Assembly (NCBI RefSeq): GCF_031458135.1 | Contig: NZ_JAVDXW010000002.1 | Location: 62,001-126,000, forward strand | From: Haloactinomyces albus | Lineage (GTDB): Bacteria > Actinomycetota > Actinomycetes > Mycobacteriales > Pseudonocardiaceae | DNA: 64,000 nucleotides | Direction of reading: 5' to 3' | Shown: positions 41,243 to 54,188 of the stretch, in pieces | Layout of the letters: every line of letters starts with the position of its first letter | Numbering within the stretch: the stretch's first letter is position 1 | The notes under the pieces: model-generated | Told to the model about the DNA's origin: nothing | Databases searched by the model: none | The model's input: the letters and a program-made list of their open reading frames with translations, nothing else | Made by a program: the position numbers and the translations under genes

Positions 41243-41637
41243 GTTTCTGATGGCTCTTGGACGGTGTCGCGGAGCCAGATCATGATGGCTGCGATGGTGA
41301 GTGTGCCGTTGAAGAGGTAGTCGCGTTTGTCGTAGCGAGTGGCTATTGCTCGGTACTGTTTCCATTTGTTGACGCACCGTTCGACGGCGCTGCGACATCG
41401 ATACTGGGCCTGGTCGAACGCCGGGGGACGTCCGCCGTGGGAGCCTCGCCGCTGGCGGATGGCGCGTTGGTCGGCCGGCTCGGCGATGGTGGCCTTGATC
41501 CCGCGGCGGCGCAGGTAGGCACGGTTGCCGCGGCTGGAATAGGCCTTGTCGCCGCGCAGGCGGTCCGGGCGGGTGCGTGGGCGGCCCGGACCTCGCCGGG
41601 CGATCCGGAGCCCTTCCAGCACGGGCACGAACATCGG
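41236..41637 (-). pseudogene. IS5-family transposase, C-terminal remnant
   Basis: The reading gives the end of an IS5-type DDE transposase (LRGDKAYSSRGNRAYLRRRG, VERCVNKWKQYRAIATRYDK, LTIAAIMIWLRDT). The N-terminal half is cut at the left end of the IS21 element and is not found on its other side. Confidence 0.8.
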
Positions 41638-41692
41638 TGTCGTTTCCGGTTGAATACTGACCCTCTGGTTCCGGGCGGATTCTGACCCACCC

Positions 41693-42940
41693 ATGAACGA
41701 TCATGAGGTGTTGAACGTGGAGGACTGGGCGGAGATCCGCCGGTTGCATCGGGCTGAGGGGATGGCGATTCGGGCCATCGCTCGTCGGTTGGGGGTCTCG
41801 AAGAACACGGTGAAGAAGGCGCTGGGCTCGCATGAGCCGCCGCGGTATGAGCGGGCGGGGCGTGGCTCGGTCGTGGATGTGGTGGAGCCGCAGATCCGTG
41901 CATTGTTGGCGGAGTTCCCCGAGATGCCTTCGACGGTGATCATGGAGCGGGTTGGCTGGGAACGGGGGAAGACGGTGTTCTTCGAGCGGGTCCAGCAGCT
42001 GCGGCCACTGTTCAAGCCGGCTGATCCGGCGTCGCGGACCGAATATCAGCCGGGCGAGCTGGCGCAGTGCGACTTGTGGTTCCCGTCGGCCGATGTGCCG
42101 CTCGGGTGCGGCCAGACCGGTCGACCACCGGTGTTGGTGCTGGTCAGTGGCTATTCGCGGATGATCACGGCGATGATGCTGCCGTCCCGGCAGTCGGCGG
42201 ACTTGTTGGCCGGGCACTGGGCCTTGATCAGTGGTTGGGGCCGGGTTCCCAAGGCGTTGGTCTGGGACAACGAGTCCGCGGTCGGGCAATGGCGCGGCGG
42301 GAGACCACAGCTCACGGAGGCGATGAACGCGTTCCGCGGAACGCTGGGCATCAGGGTCATCCAGTGCCGTCCGGGCGATCCGGAAGCGAAAGGACTGGTC
42401 GAGCGGGCGAACGGCTATCTGGAGACCTCGTTTTTGCCCGGCCGTTCGTTCGCCGGCCCGGCCGACTTCAACATGCAGCTGGGTGACTGGCTCGAGCGGG
42501 CGAATCAGCGTCAGCACCGCAGGCTGGGTTGCAGACCGGCCGACCGTTGGGGCGTTGATCGCTCGGCGATGCTGGCGCTGCCGCCGGTCGCGCCGGTGAC
42601 CGGCTGGCGGCTGAGCACCCGGTTGCCGCGAGATCACTACGTCCGGCTTGATTCCAACGACTACTCGGTCCACCCGAGTGCAGTCGGTCGCCTCGTCCAG
42701 GTCGCTGCGGACCTCGACGAGGTGGTGGTGACCTGCGACAACACCAAGGTCGCCCGGCATGGTCGATGCTGGGCTGATCACCAGAGCATCACCGACCCGA
42801 TCCATGCCGCCGCGGCGGCCGAGATGCGACAGGCCCGCCGACTGGCCCCGGCCCCCAAGATCGACACCACTGTCGAGCACCGGCAGTTGACCGACTACGA
42901 CCGGATGTTCGGCCTCACCGGCAGCGAGGAGATCGCCTGA
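41693..42940 (+). CDS. istA: IS21 transposase IstA
   Basis: 415 residues. The N-terminal HTH is AIRAIARRLGVSKNTVKKAL. The rve-type DDE core reads GELAQCDLWFP (Asp), KALVWDNESAVG (Asp) and CRPGDPEAKGLVERANGYLE (Glu). The C-terminal Mu-like domain follows (RLPRDHYVRLDSNDYSVHP). The stop overlaps the istB start (TGATG). Intact. Confidence 0.93.
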   Translation: MNDHEVLNVEDWAEIRRLHRAEGMAIRAIARRLGVSKNTVKKALGSHEPPRYERAGRGSVVDVVEPQIRALLAEFPEMPSTVIMERVGWERGKTVFFERVQQLRPLFKPADPASRTEYQPGELAQCDLWFPSADVPLGCGQTGRPPVLVLVSGYSRMITAMMLPSRQSADLLAGHWALISGWGRVPKALVWDNESAVGQWRGGRPQLTEAMNAFRGTLGIRVIQCRPGDPEAKGLVERANGYLETSFLPGRSFAGPADFNMQLGDWLERANQRQHRRLGCRPADRWGVDRSAMLALPPVAPVTGWRLSTRLPRDHYVRLDSNDYSVHPSAVGRLVQVAADLDEVVVTCDNTKVARHGRCWADHQSITDPIHAAAAAEMRQARRLAPAPKIDTTVEHRQLTDYDRMFGLTGSEEIA

Positions 42941-43743
42941 TGGTCACCAAGAACACCACCCCGAACAGTGGTCGCAACGTCGCCGGCGAGATCGCCTATC
43001 TCACTCGCGCCCTCAAGGCCCCGTCGTTGGCTGAGGCGGTCGAACGGCTCGCGCAACGAGCCCGTGCCGAGAGCTGGACGCACGAGGAGTTCCTCGCCGC
43101 CTGCCTGCAGCACGAGGTCGCCGCGCGAGAGTCTCACGGCGGAGAGGGCCGCATCCGCTCCGCGCGGTTCCCGTCGCGAAAATCCCTGGAAGAGTTCGAT
43201 TTCGACCACCAACGTTCCCTCAAGCGAGACACGATCACTCACCTCGGAACCTTGGATTTCGTTGCTGCTAAGGACAACGTGGTGTTTCTCGGGCCGCCCG
43301 GCACCGGCAAGACGCACCTGTCGATCGGGATCGGCATGCGCGCTTGCCAGGCCGGATACCGGGTCGCGTTCGCCACCGCCGCCGAGTGGGTCTCCCGTCT
43401 GGCCGAGGCCCACCATGCCGGGACATTGCAGGCTGAGCTGATCAAACTCGGCCGGATCCCGCTGATCATCATCGACGAGGTCGGCTACATCCCGTTCGAG
43501 GCCGAAGCGGCAAACCTGTTCTTCCAACTTGTCTCATCCCGCTATGAACGGGCCAGCTTGATCGTCACGTCGAACAAACCGTTCGGACGCTGGGGCGAGG
43601 TCTGCGGCGACGACGTCGTCGCCGCAGCCATGATCGACCGCCTCGTCCACCACGCCGAGGTCGTCTCCATGAAGGGAGACAGCTACCGACTCAAAGACCG
43701 AGACCTCGGCCGCGTTCCCGCAGCCACCAAGACCAACGACTAA
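42940..43743 (+). CDS. istB: IS21 helper ATPase IstB
   Basis: 267 residues of a DnaC-like AAA+ ATPase with Walker A GPPGTGKTHL and Walker B LIIIDEVGYI. SLIVTSNKPFGRW provides the sensor region. It assists IstA in target capture. Intact and translationally coupled to istA. Confidence 0.93.
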   Translation: MVTKNTTPNSGRNVAGEIAYLTRALKAPSLAEAVERLAQRARAESWTHEEFLAACLQHEVAARESHGGEGRIRSARFPSRKSLEEFDFDHQRSLKRDTITHLGTLDFVAAKDNVVFLGPPGTGKTHLSIGIGMRACQAGYRVAFATAAEWVSRLAEAHHAGTLQAELIKLGRIPLIIIDEVGYIPFEAEAANLFFQLVSSRYERASLIVTSNKPFGRWGEVCGDDVVAAAMIDRLVHHAEVVSMKGDSYRLKDRDLGRVPAATKTND

Positions 43744-43809
43744 CAACCATCAACCAACCCGGGTGGGTCAGCATTCACCCGGAACAACCGGGTCACGATT
43801 GAAGCGGAG

Positions 43810-45024
43810 TTGACACCCGCCCCGCCCCCGGACAGGAGGCCCGCCATTCCCGCCACGCCAGACTTTGCGCACCCCCACGACCATGGGTACTCGACTGACC
43901 CCCACACCCGGCAGCGCACACGGGCACCACACCTCGCGCCATCAGGCCCCGAGGCGACCACCACCCAGCAACCCGAGCACGGTAAGTCGCTGCCGGCCCC
44001 GGGCGAGGAACCACCAGAGGCCAACAGCGAGGTGGAGCCCGCACCGCCACTGTGGAATGTGCTCAGTGAGGCGAGTCCGCAGCAGCGACTGGCCGCCCTG
44101 GACGAGCTCGCCGAGACCTATGTCCACGCCCAGCGCCCGGCCAACACCCGCCGGGCCTACGCCGGCGACTGGCACGTCTGGGAGGACTACACCCGCGCCG
44201 TGGGCATCCCGCTGTACGCGGCCACCACCGGCTCCCTGGTCGGGTTCGTACGCTGGCTGGAAACCGTGAAACAGGCCGCCCCGGCCACCATCGACCGGCG
44301 CCTGACCGGCGCGGTGGCCGGACTCCGCCACTACCGGGTTCCCGTGACTCCGGAAGCCACCCGCGCGGCCTGGGAAGCCCTGCGCGGCTACCGCCGCCGT
44401 CTGGCCGAGGCCGGTCAACACCGCGGCCGCGGCCAAGCCACCGCGATCACCCACACCGACCTGCGCGCCGTCCTCGAAGCCTGCCCGGCCACCCGGGCCG
44501 GCACCCGCGACCGCGCCCTGCTGCTGGTGGGGCTGGCCATCGCCGCCCGCCGCAGCGACCTCGCCAACCTCCTGACCAGCGACATCCACACCACCTCCCA
44601 GGGCCTGATCATCACCGTCCGGCACGGCAAAACCACCGGCCAGATGGCCGTCCCGGCCGGCCGGCACCCCGACACCTGCCCCGTACGCGCCTGGCACACC
44701 TGGCAAGAAACAGCCGGACTGACCACCGACGGCCCCGCCTTCCGACGCATCGACCGCTGGGACCACCTGCACCCAGCCGGCCTCTCCCCACAAGCCATCG
44801 GCGACATCATCACCCGCGCCGGCCAACGCGCCGACCTGCCGTATCGCCTGACCGGCCACAGCCTGCGGGCCGGCATGGCCACCACCGCCCGCCAAGCCGG
44901 CGCCACCGACATCGCCATCGCCGACCAGGGCCGCTGGCAACGCGGCAGCTACGCCCTGTATCAGTACCTGCGCCGCGTCGACCAATTCGGCCATGACAAC
45001 GCCGCCGGCAAGCTGGGACTGTAA
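43810..45024 (+). CDS. Tyrosine recombinase
   Basis: The catalytic half is clear: Arg in AIAARRSDLANL, HSLRAGMATTARQAG (H-x-x-R), GRWQRGSYALYQYLRR with the Trp/His position and the Tyr. The core-binding domain spans about residues 90-200. The first usable start (TTG 43810) lies inside the IS21 right end, and the first about 80 residues are Pro-rich and unlike the family. IS21 insertion has therefore probably replaced the native start region, and a later GTG near 44059 may be used. It resembles integrases of actinobacterial elements. Confidence 0.75.
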   Translation: MTPAPPPDRRPAIPATPDFAHPHDHGYSTDPHTRQRTRAPHLAPSGPEATTTQQPEHGKSLPAPGEEPPEANSEVEPAPPLWNVLSEASPQQRLAALDELAETYVHAQRPANTRRAYAGDWHVWEDYTRAVGIPLYAATTGSLVGFVRWLETVKQAAPATIDRRLTGAVAGLRHYRVPVTPEATRAAWEALRGYRRRLAEAGQHRGRGQATAITHTDLRAVLEACPATRAGTRDRALLLVGLAIAARRSDLANLLTSDIHTTSQGLIITVRHGKTTGQMAVPAGRHPDTCPVRAWHTWQETAGLTTDGPAFRRIDRWDHLHPAGLSPQAIGDIITRAGQRADLPYRLTGHSLRAGMATTARQAGATDIAIADQGRWQRGSYALYQYLRRVDQFGHDNAAGKLGL

Positions 45025-45302
45025 GCAGTTGAGTTCACTCGACACTGAAGAAACAGGATATGTTGACGCAGTTATCGGGTCGCGATGGCCTGCGGTCCCG
45101 CCGACCGGGTTCGCCTGGGCCCCACGTCGGCCGTCGTGGGCGGCGGCGAACGCTGGCCCGGACACGACCGTGCCGAGTCCGTGGGGTGGTGTTGTAGGAA
45201 TCCTGCGGAGCGCGCTAAACTGGTGGAGCAAGCCCGGTGCGACCGTATCCGCTTCTGCGGAACCCACCGAGCCTTCTTTTTGCTCGCAGTAGGCTTGCCG
45301 GG

Positions 45303-45617
45303 ATGGACGATCCCGCCCGGTTCGGCGTCCTCGACGACTGCCTGATGCCCACCCGGATGGGGACCCACCGGCCGAACGATGCGCGGGGACGCAAGGTGTT
45401 TCTCCGTCGCATCGAGCTGCTGCGGAAGTTCCGTAACCGCGTCGCGCATCACGATCCCATCCGCGCACGCGACCTGCACAAAGATCACGACCGCATCCTC
45501 GATGTGACTGCACTGATCCATCCCGGTCTGGCCATGTTCCTGCAGGGGCACAGCCGCGTGTCGGAAGTACTCGCCCGCCGTGCTGCGGCCGTCGATCATG
45601 GCGCGTGCCAGTTTTGA
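45303..45617 (+). pseudogene. Abi/HEPN-type protein, C-terminal fragment
   Basis: 104 codons ending at 45617. They contain LLRKFRNRVAHHDPI, the R-x4-H active-site helix of HEPN RNases found in Abi-like abortive-infection proteins. SRVSEVLARR follows near the end. The N-terminal half is missing, so it is not expected to work. It is related to the reading at 61312-62011. Confidence 0.6.
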
Positions 45618-45689
45618 CCAGACCAACGCGCTGGTGTTCACAGCACTCGGGCTGGTGGCGCATGCCCACCCGGAACCTCCTGGGCAGTG

Positions 45690-46418
45690 CCTGATCGATC
45701 TTGCAGTCGTTGCTCGAGCAGGTCGTACGGAGAGTTGTCCGATCAGGAGCACCGCACTGCATCGCTGGTGTCCCGACGACTCCGGGAATGCGGCTACCGG
45801 GTCCACGACGGTGTGGGCGGCACCGGGGTGGTCGGGGTGCTGTCCAACGGGGAACGGGACCACTGTCCTGCTCCGCGCCGCACAGCTGTTTGCCGCGGAC
45901 ACCGAGCAGTGGAACGGCACCATGTTTGCGTTGTTCCAGCCGGCCGAGGAAGCCGCCGACGGGGCCCGAGGCATGGTCGATGGTGGCCTCGAGTCGCTCG
46001 TCCCGCGTCCCGACATCGCACTCGGCCAGCACGTCCTGCCGATGCGAGCCGGGCAGGTGGCCACCAACCCGGGCCCTACGATGGCAGCAGCCGACAGCAT
46101 GCGCATCACCGTGCACGGACGAGGCGCTCACGGGTCGATGCCGCAGTCGGCGATCGACCCGGTCGTGCTCGCGGCCATGATCGTCGTGCGGCTGCAGACC
46201 GGCGTGGCCCGCGAGATCGCGTCCGACGAGCCGGCCGGCTCACCGTCGGCAGCATCCAAGCAGGCACCAAGAGCAACATCATCCCCGATCACGCCGCAAT
46301 CCAGCTCAACATCCGCACCTACAGTGAATCGACTCGCACGGCCGTGCTCGAGGCGATCGAACGCATCGTCGCCGCCGAATGCCGGGCGGTTCGTAAGGAC
46401 TCCCGCGCCAACTCTTGA
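45690..46418 (+). pseudogene. M20-family amidohydrolase, frameshifted
   Basis: Fragments of one amidohydrolase occur in alternating frames. First comes SDQEHRTASLVSRRLRECGY and GGTGVVGVLSNG. Then, in another frame, come AVFQPAEEAADGARGMVDGG-like text, HVLPMRAGQVATNPGPTMAAAD and HGRGAHGSMPQSAIDPV. Finally, in the first frame again, come LTVGSIQAGTKSNIIPDHA and a stop at 46418. The central metal-binding strand (LLRADMDALP in relatives) is deleted. Decayed. Confidence 0.75.
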
Positions 46419-46450
46419 GCGACTCCAGAAACTTGGTCACACTGCAATGC

Positions 46451-49136
<2,686 letters not shown>

Positions 49137-49195
49137 TCCCGACGCAGGACCCGCCCGATAAGGGCTGAGCTACACATCCTCAGCCCGGAAGGCGC

Positions 49196-49228
49196 ACACG
49201 ACCCCGTCCCGTGTGGGCGGGGTCGTGT
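49196..49228 (+). terminator. katG terminator
   Basis: An 11-bp GC-rich stem ACACGACCCCG / CGGGGTCGTGT with an 11-nt loop, 60 bp after the katG stop. Confidence 0.7.
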
Positions 49229-49411
49229 CATCGATACGCCCGGCACAGGCAGTCGCTTGGGGGTTGACCGCCGTACAGCATGCCCGCCGCACCGTGGACG
49301 TCGCACTCAGCCTGTCATTCCATAGTGGACGAACAGAAGGAGTGAACACCACAAAAGTTACGTGGAATCTGGCCGGATGGGTGATCATGTCCTTTCGGTG
49401 CGACCACGGAC

Positions 49412-49990
49412 TTGGGAGATGGCTTGGGCGACAGGGCGGTGTTGGAGTGGAAGTGGCCGGTGCTCGGACAGCACGAGCGGGCGGCCGAGTGGCTGCGGGT
49501 GTGGAGTGATCTCGGACGTGCACCTCGGACGATCGAGGCCTATGCCCGTGGGCTGGCCGAGTATTTGCAGGTGTGCGAGCGAGAAGGCGTCGATCCGATC
49601 GGGGTGAATCGGGCGCACCTGGCCGGCTACGTGCGTGAGTTGACCAGTCGGCCCAGCCACCGGGGCGCGAATGTGGTCTCGATCGACTCGGGGGCTGGCC
49701 TGGCGAATGCGACCATCCAGCAGCGGCTGATGCCGGTGCGGTTGTTCTACGACTACCTGATGGAGGAAGGGCTGCAGGAGTCCAACCCGGGCGGCCGGTG
49801 GCGCTCGCCACTGGCCGGACGGCGCTTCGACACCACGGTCGACCTGCGCCCCGAGGAAGCAGTGGCGATTGCCGAGCTCGGCGTGGACAACCTGCGGCGG
49901 CTGCGGCGGCATGACCCCCTCCGCGCCGGGGTGGCGGGTGATCAGGCGGCTGCTGTGGCCGCTGGAGGCGGTCAACGCCGACCCCGCATC
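49412..49990 (+). pseudogene. Tn554 TnpA-like recombinase, N-terminal fragment
   Basis: The reading shows a SAM-like integrase core-binding domain (RTIEAYARGLAEYLQVCEREG, ATIQQRLMPVRLFYDYLMEEG) ending around ESNPGGRWRSP. After 49860 it becomes low-complexity and no catalytic Arg/His/Tyr domain follows. The C-terminal domain appears deleted, and the next recognisable text belongs to the TnpB-like partner. Confidence 0.65.
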
Positions 49991-51924
49991 GGCGGCGCGC
50001 CATGCTCGACGTGGTCGCCGTGCTGCTGGTGCACTCGGCCGAGCTGGGCCGGACCTTCTGGAGCTGGACGGCGCAGGAGTGGGTCGATCTGCTGGGCGGC
50101 GACCAAGCCGCGTTCCGCCGCACCGTGCGCCTGGGCCGGCGACGAGGTCCGCCCCTATCTGGCGGCGCACGTCTGCGTCGTGGGTTCGGTCACCGCGTTC
50201 CACCGGATCGGCGGCTTCCAACGGATGGCGTTGTCGCAGCGGATCTTCGGGCGTGATCGTGTCAACGGCGAGATAGCGGGCACCGCTGGCCGAGTGGGGC
50301 TACCGCCTCGGCCAGGACGGGGACGTGCTGCTGCCGCTGGTGGCCTGCCAGCTGTTCTTGCTCAACCGCAGCCCGCCCCCGGAAGACCTCTCCACTGAGC
50401 TGTTCGACCGCGTTCGCCGTGAGGCTCTCCTGCACGGCGCGCAGTCCAATTGCGTGTATGCCCCGCAGCGGGCGGTCGCCGCGCTGGGGTTCTGCGACCC
50501 GCCACGCCACCTCACCGGCCGGCACGCCGCCAGATCCACCGGAGGTGCGCCAACCTGGCAGCAGTGGGTCGACCGCTGGCACGCGACCTCGACGCTGACA
50601 TCGCGCACCCCCCGCAACGTTCGGGCCAGACTGCTCAAGGTCGGGCGATGGCTGACCGTCGAGCACCCCGAGGCCGCCGACCCGGCGGCATGGACCCGGC
50701 AGACCTGCGCTGCCTGGGTCGCGGCGGTGGACCAGATGAACGTCGGCGACTACGTCCAGCGCACCGTCGGGGTGCACGACCGCGCCGGCGAGCCGTTGAA
50801 GGCCTCCAGCAAGGAGGGCCTGCCCTCCGCGGTCAGAGGATTCTTCACCGACTGCCAAGAATGGGAATGACTGCCCCGCCGCTTCGACCCCCTGCGGGCG
50901 CTGGCCACCCCGCGCAGCATCGCCACCCTGCTCGGCCCCGACCCCCCGGGTGATCGCCGACGAGGTCTGGGCGAAACTGCTCTGGGCCGGGTTGAACCTC
51001 GAACAGGGCGATCTCCCGAGGAGCAACGCCGGGCACTTCTACCCGCTCGAGTTGGTTCGGGCCGTCACGCTGACGTGGCTGTTCGGCGGGATGCGCAGTG
51101 ACGAGACCACCCGTCTGCGCCTCGGCTGCCTCCGCTGGCAGCATGACGGGACCCCGCTCACCGGCGACTCCCAACAGATCCTGGCCCGCGACGCGGTCTG
51201 CCTGCTCGACATCCCCACCAACAAGACCAGCACCGCGTTCACCAAGCCGGTCGACCCGATCCTCGGCCAAGCCTTCGATGCCTGGCAAGCCCTGCGCCCG
51301 TCCCAGCCACAGCTTCTGGACCGCCGCACCGGCGAGCAGGTTGACTCACTGCTGGCCATCCGAGCCCGCCGGGTTTCTTCCCACTACATCAACAACACGG
51401 TCATCCCGGTGCTCTGCCGCAAGGCAGGCGTGCCCGCCGCCGACATTCAAGGCAACATCACCAGTCACCGAGCCCGCTCCACGATCGCCAGCCAGCTCTA
51501 CAACGCCAAGGAGCCCATGACCCTGTTCGAGCTGCAAGCCTGGCTCGGTCACCGCTCACCGCAGTCGACCCAGTACTACGCCAAGATCACCCCGAATACC
51601 CTGGCCAAGGCCTACAACGACGCCGGTTACTTCTCGCGCAACGTCCGCGCGATCGAGGTCCTCATCGACCGCGACGCCGCCGCCTCCGGCCGGACAGGCG
51701 CCGGCGAGCCCTGGCAACACTACGATCTCGGATACGGATACTGCACCGACACGTTCTTCGAACAGTGTCCCCACAGGATGGCCTGCGCTCACTGCGACTT
51801 CTATATCCCCAAAGGATCAAGCAAGGCGCAACTGTTGGAAGCCAAGGAAAACCTGCAACACATGCTGGGTCTGGACCGTTCCCGCTTTGGCGGACGGCCG
51901 AGAGCAGTGATCGACTGTCTATGA
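49991..51924 (+). pseudogene. Tn554 TnpB-like tyrosine recombinase, several frameshifts
   Basis: Pieces of one long recombinase lie in successive frames: VVAVLLVHSAELGRTFWSW, VRPYLAAHVCVVGSVTAFHR, LLPLVACQLFLLNRSPPPED through FFTDCQEWE, then an intact 324-residue end from 50950. That end has FGGMRSDETTRLRLG (Arg), ITSHRARSTIASQLYNAKEP (H-x-x-R), WLGHRSPQSTQYYAKITP (His, Tyr) and a Cys-rich tail CPHRMACAHCDFY. At least three breaks occur before 50950, so the full protein is not made. Confidence 0.7.
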
Positions 51925-51936
51925 AAGAGGCTGATA

Positions 51937-52227
51937 ATGGCGACGTCCCGTCGGAGGCACACCGCCGAGTATCGCAACCATGCGGTAGAGTTGATCCGTG
52001 AATCGGGCAAACCGATTGCGGAAGTAGCACGCGATCTCGGAATCAACGAGGGAACGTTGGCGAACTGGACCAACAAGGCCCGCCAGAGTGATGCCGACGA
52101 CGAGAAACCGTTGACGACATCGGAACGCGCCGAATTGGAGCAATTCCGCAACGACTACCACACGGTGCGCATGGAGCGCGATTTTTTAAGGCGTGCGGCG
52201 GAGTACTTCGCGAGTCACCCGAAGTGA
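51937..52227 (+). CDS. IS3-family OrfA
   Basis: 96 residues with an HTH_Tnp_1 fold (YRNHAVELIRESGKPIAEVA and INEGTLANWTNKAR) and a C-terminal leucine-zipper-like helix. The frame is intact, but its OrfB partner is broken, so transposition alone is unlikely. Confidence 0.85.
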   Translation: MATSRRRHTAEYRNHAVELIRESGKPIAEVARDLGINEGTLANWTNKARQSDADDEKPLTTSERAELEQFRNDYHTVRMERDFLRRAAEYFASHPK

Positions 52228-53112
52228 AGTACTCGGTCATCGCTGCCGAACGCGCCAAAGAATCGCCGCAGTACACGGTGACCTTCATGTGCGAGATGCT
52301 GAATGTGCGTCATCAGGGCTAGGACGAATGGCTCGCTAAAGAGCCCACACGGCAGCAACGCCGCGACGAGACCCTGACCGACAAGATCACCGCCATCATG
52401 CAGCGCCATCGTCACCGGTTGGGCACCCGGCGCGTGCGTGAGCAGCTTGCCCGGCTGGGTGAGCAGGTCTCGCCCAAGCGCGTCCACCGACTGATGCAGG
52501 CCGCTGGTCTGCGGTGTCGGCCCCCACGCCGCTGGCTGTGCCAACGCCCCACAGGACGGTGAGCAGTCCGCGCTGGCCGACCTCGTCCAGCGCGACTTCA
52601 CCACCACCGCCCCCGATGAGAAATGGGTTGGCGATATCACCTACCTTGCCAACGACGAAGGGTGGGCGTATTTAGCGACCGTGCTGGACTGCTACTCCCG
52701 AAAAATCATCGGATGGCGTCTGGACACGCACTTACGTGCCGAACTGGCAATCGAGGCCCTGGAAGACGTGATTTCCCGGAGAAATCCGAACGGAAACATC
52801 TTTCACTCGGACCGCGGGTCCCAATACACGAGCCACTTCTTTCGGGAATTCTGTCGAGCCAACGGTCTCCGTCCGTCCGTGGGAGCCACCGGTGTATGTT
52901 TCGACAACAGCGTCGCCGATTCCTTTTTCGCGACTCTGAAGAAGGAACTCGTCCACGGGCGCTCGTGGAACACCGTTAGCGAGATCCGCACGCCCGTGTT
53001 CCAGTTCATCGAGACCTACTACAACCGCCATCGACCGCACTCGGCGATGAACTACCGAACCCCCGAGGAACAGGAAGATAAATTTGCCAAGCTCACCCTG
53101 ACCGCGACATAA
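52224..53112 (+). pseudogene. IS3-family OrfB, nonsense and frameshift
   Basis: Begins GTG 52224 overlapping the OrfA stop. A TAG at 52320-52322 replaces the Tyr expected in GYDEWLAKEPTRQ. A frame break near 52540 follows GLRCRPPRRW. The rve core resumes as APDEKWVGDITYL, then YSRKIIGWRLD, FHSDRGSQYTS and the Glu in NSVADSFFATLKKELVH, ending at 53112. Confidence 0.88.
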
Positions 53113-53555
53113 TCAAGTGTCCGCTCGGGCGGGAACACTTCAGTGTTTTCCAGAAATAGAGGTTTTCGGTGCCTTGCCGCTGTGGCTTCCGGCCGTACAG
53201 AAAACGGGGTCTGGAGAAAAACCGGGAAAGTCCAGCGGTAGCGATCATCGCTGCTGGCCACGCTGTTGGAAAAAGAATTCGGAGGGGTTCCAAGCTGAGC
53301 TGGAACGGCGTCGTGGCCTGCGTTGACGTGCACTCTGTCCCGGTTCTTGCGCCGATCTCGGAACTGGGCCGTGCGGGCGCGGGTGTCGAGGGTGACCTAT
53401 TCGGAGCGCGGCGTTCACCCTGCCCCCGTTGGCGGGCGGTCCACCGTAGACGACCTCACCCGAGTTGCGGGCCGGGCTCTCCGGCACTGCGGGACGTGTT
53501 GCCGTCGTGCCGGGTCGCACCGCATGGGGCTGGACCCGGCACGGCGGCGATGCGG
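53113..53555. other. Unassigned stretch after the IS3 remnant
   Basis: 443 bp with no recognisable gene on either strand. The first about 50 bp contain TGTCCGCTCGGGCGGGAACACTT and probably include the IS3 right end. The rest has only short overlapping readings. Confidence 0.35.
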
Positions 53556-54188
53556 TCAGTGACCCCGGCGGATCCACTCCTGCACGTGGGGCTTCTCGTC
53601 CCCGACGGTGGTGGTGCCGCCGTGACCGGGGTGGACCGTGGTGTCCTCCGGCAGGGTCAGTAGTCGGGTGCGGATCGACTCGACGATGACGTTGAAGTCG
53701 GAGTAGGACCGTCCGGTGGCTCCGGGCCCGCCGGCGAAGAGGGTGTCGCCGGTGAGCACCGCGCCCAGCTCGGGTGTGTGGAAGCACACCGCTCCGGGGG
53801 CGTGGCCGGGGGTGTGCAGCACCCGCAGCGTGATCCCTGCGATCTCGATCTGCTGGCCGTCGGCCAGTTCGCCGTCCGGCTGGCGCTCGGGGTGGGTCAT
53901 GCGCCAGAGCACCAGATCGTCCGGGTGCAGCCGGATCGGCGCGTCGAGCAGCTCGGCCAGCTTCGGCGCCATGCGCACGTGGTCGTCGTGGGCGTGGCTG
54001 GCCAAAATCGCCCGCACCCGACGGCCACCGACCAGGTCCGCGATCGCCTCGGCGTCGTGCGGGGCGTCGATGATCACGCACTCGTGCTCGTCGCCGACGA
54101 CCCAGACGTTGTTGTCCACCTCGTGGGTCTGCCCGTCCAGGGAGAACGTGCCCGAGGTGGTGATGTGGTCGATGCGTGCCGTGCTCAC
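53556..54188 (-). CDS. MBL-fold hydrolase, copy 2
   Basis: 210 residues, paralogous to 12750-13379 along its whole length: [32 protein letters not shown] and HPGHGGT keep all metal ligands. GTG 54188 overlaps the dehydrogenase stop by 4 bp (GTGA), whereas copy 1 uses TGATG. Candidate S-formylmycothiol hydrolase by context. Confidence 0.8.
   Translation of the reverse strand: MSTARIDHITTSGTFSLDGQTHEVDNNVWVVGDEHECVIIDAPHDAEAIADLVGGRRVRAILASHAHDDHVRMAPKLAELLDAPIRLHPDDLVLWRMTHPERQPDGELADGQQIEIAGITLRVLHTPGHAPGAVCFHTPELGAVLTGDTLFAGGPGATGRSYSDFNVIVESIRTRLLTLPEDTTVHPGHGGTTTVGDEKPHVQEWIRRGH

Larger units (their letters stand above)
41638..43815 (+). mobile_element. IS21-family element
   Basis: The left end begins TGTCGTTTCCGGTTGAAT and the right end, reverse-complemented, begins TGTCAACTCCGCTTCAAT. 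Both continue to a TGACC and a second inner GCTGACCCACCC-like repeat. It encodes istA and istB with overlapping stop and start codons. No target duplication is visible, so one flank has probably been lost. Confidence 0.88.
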
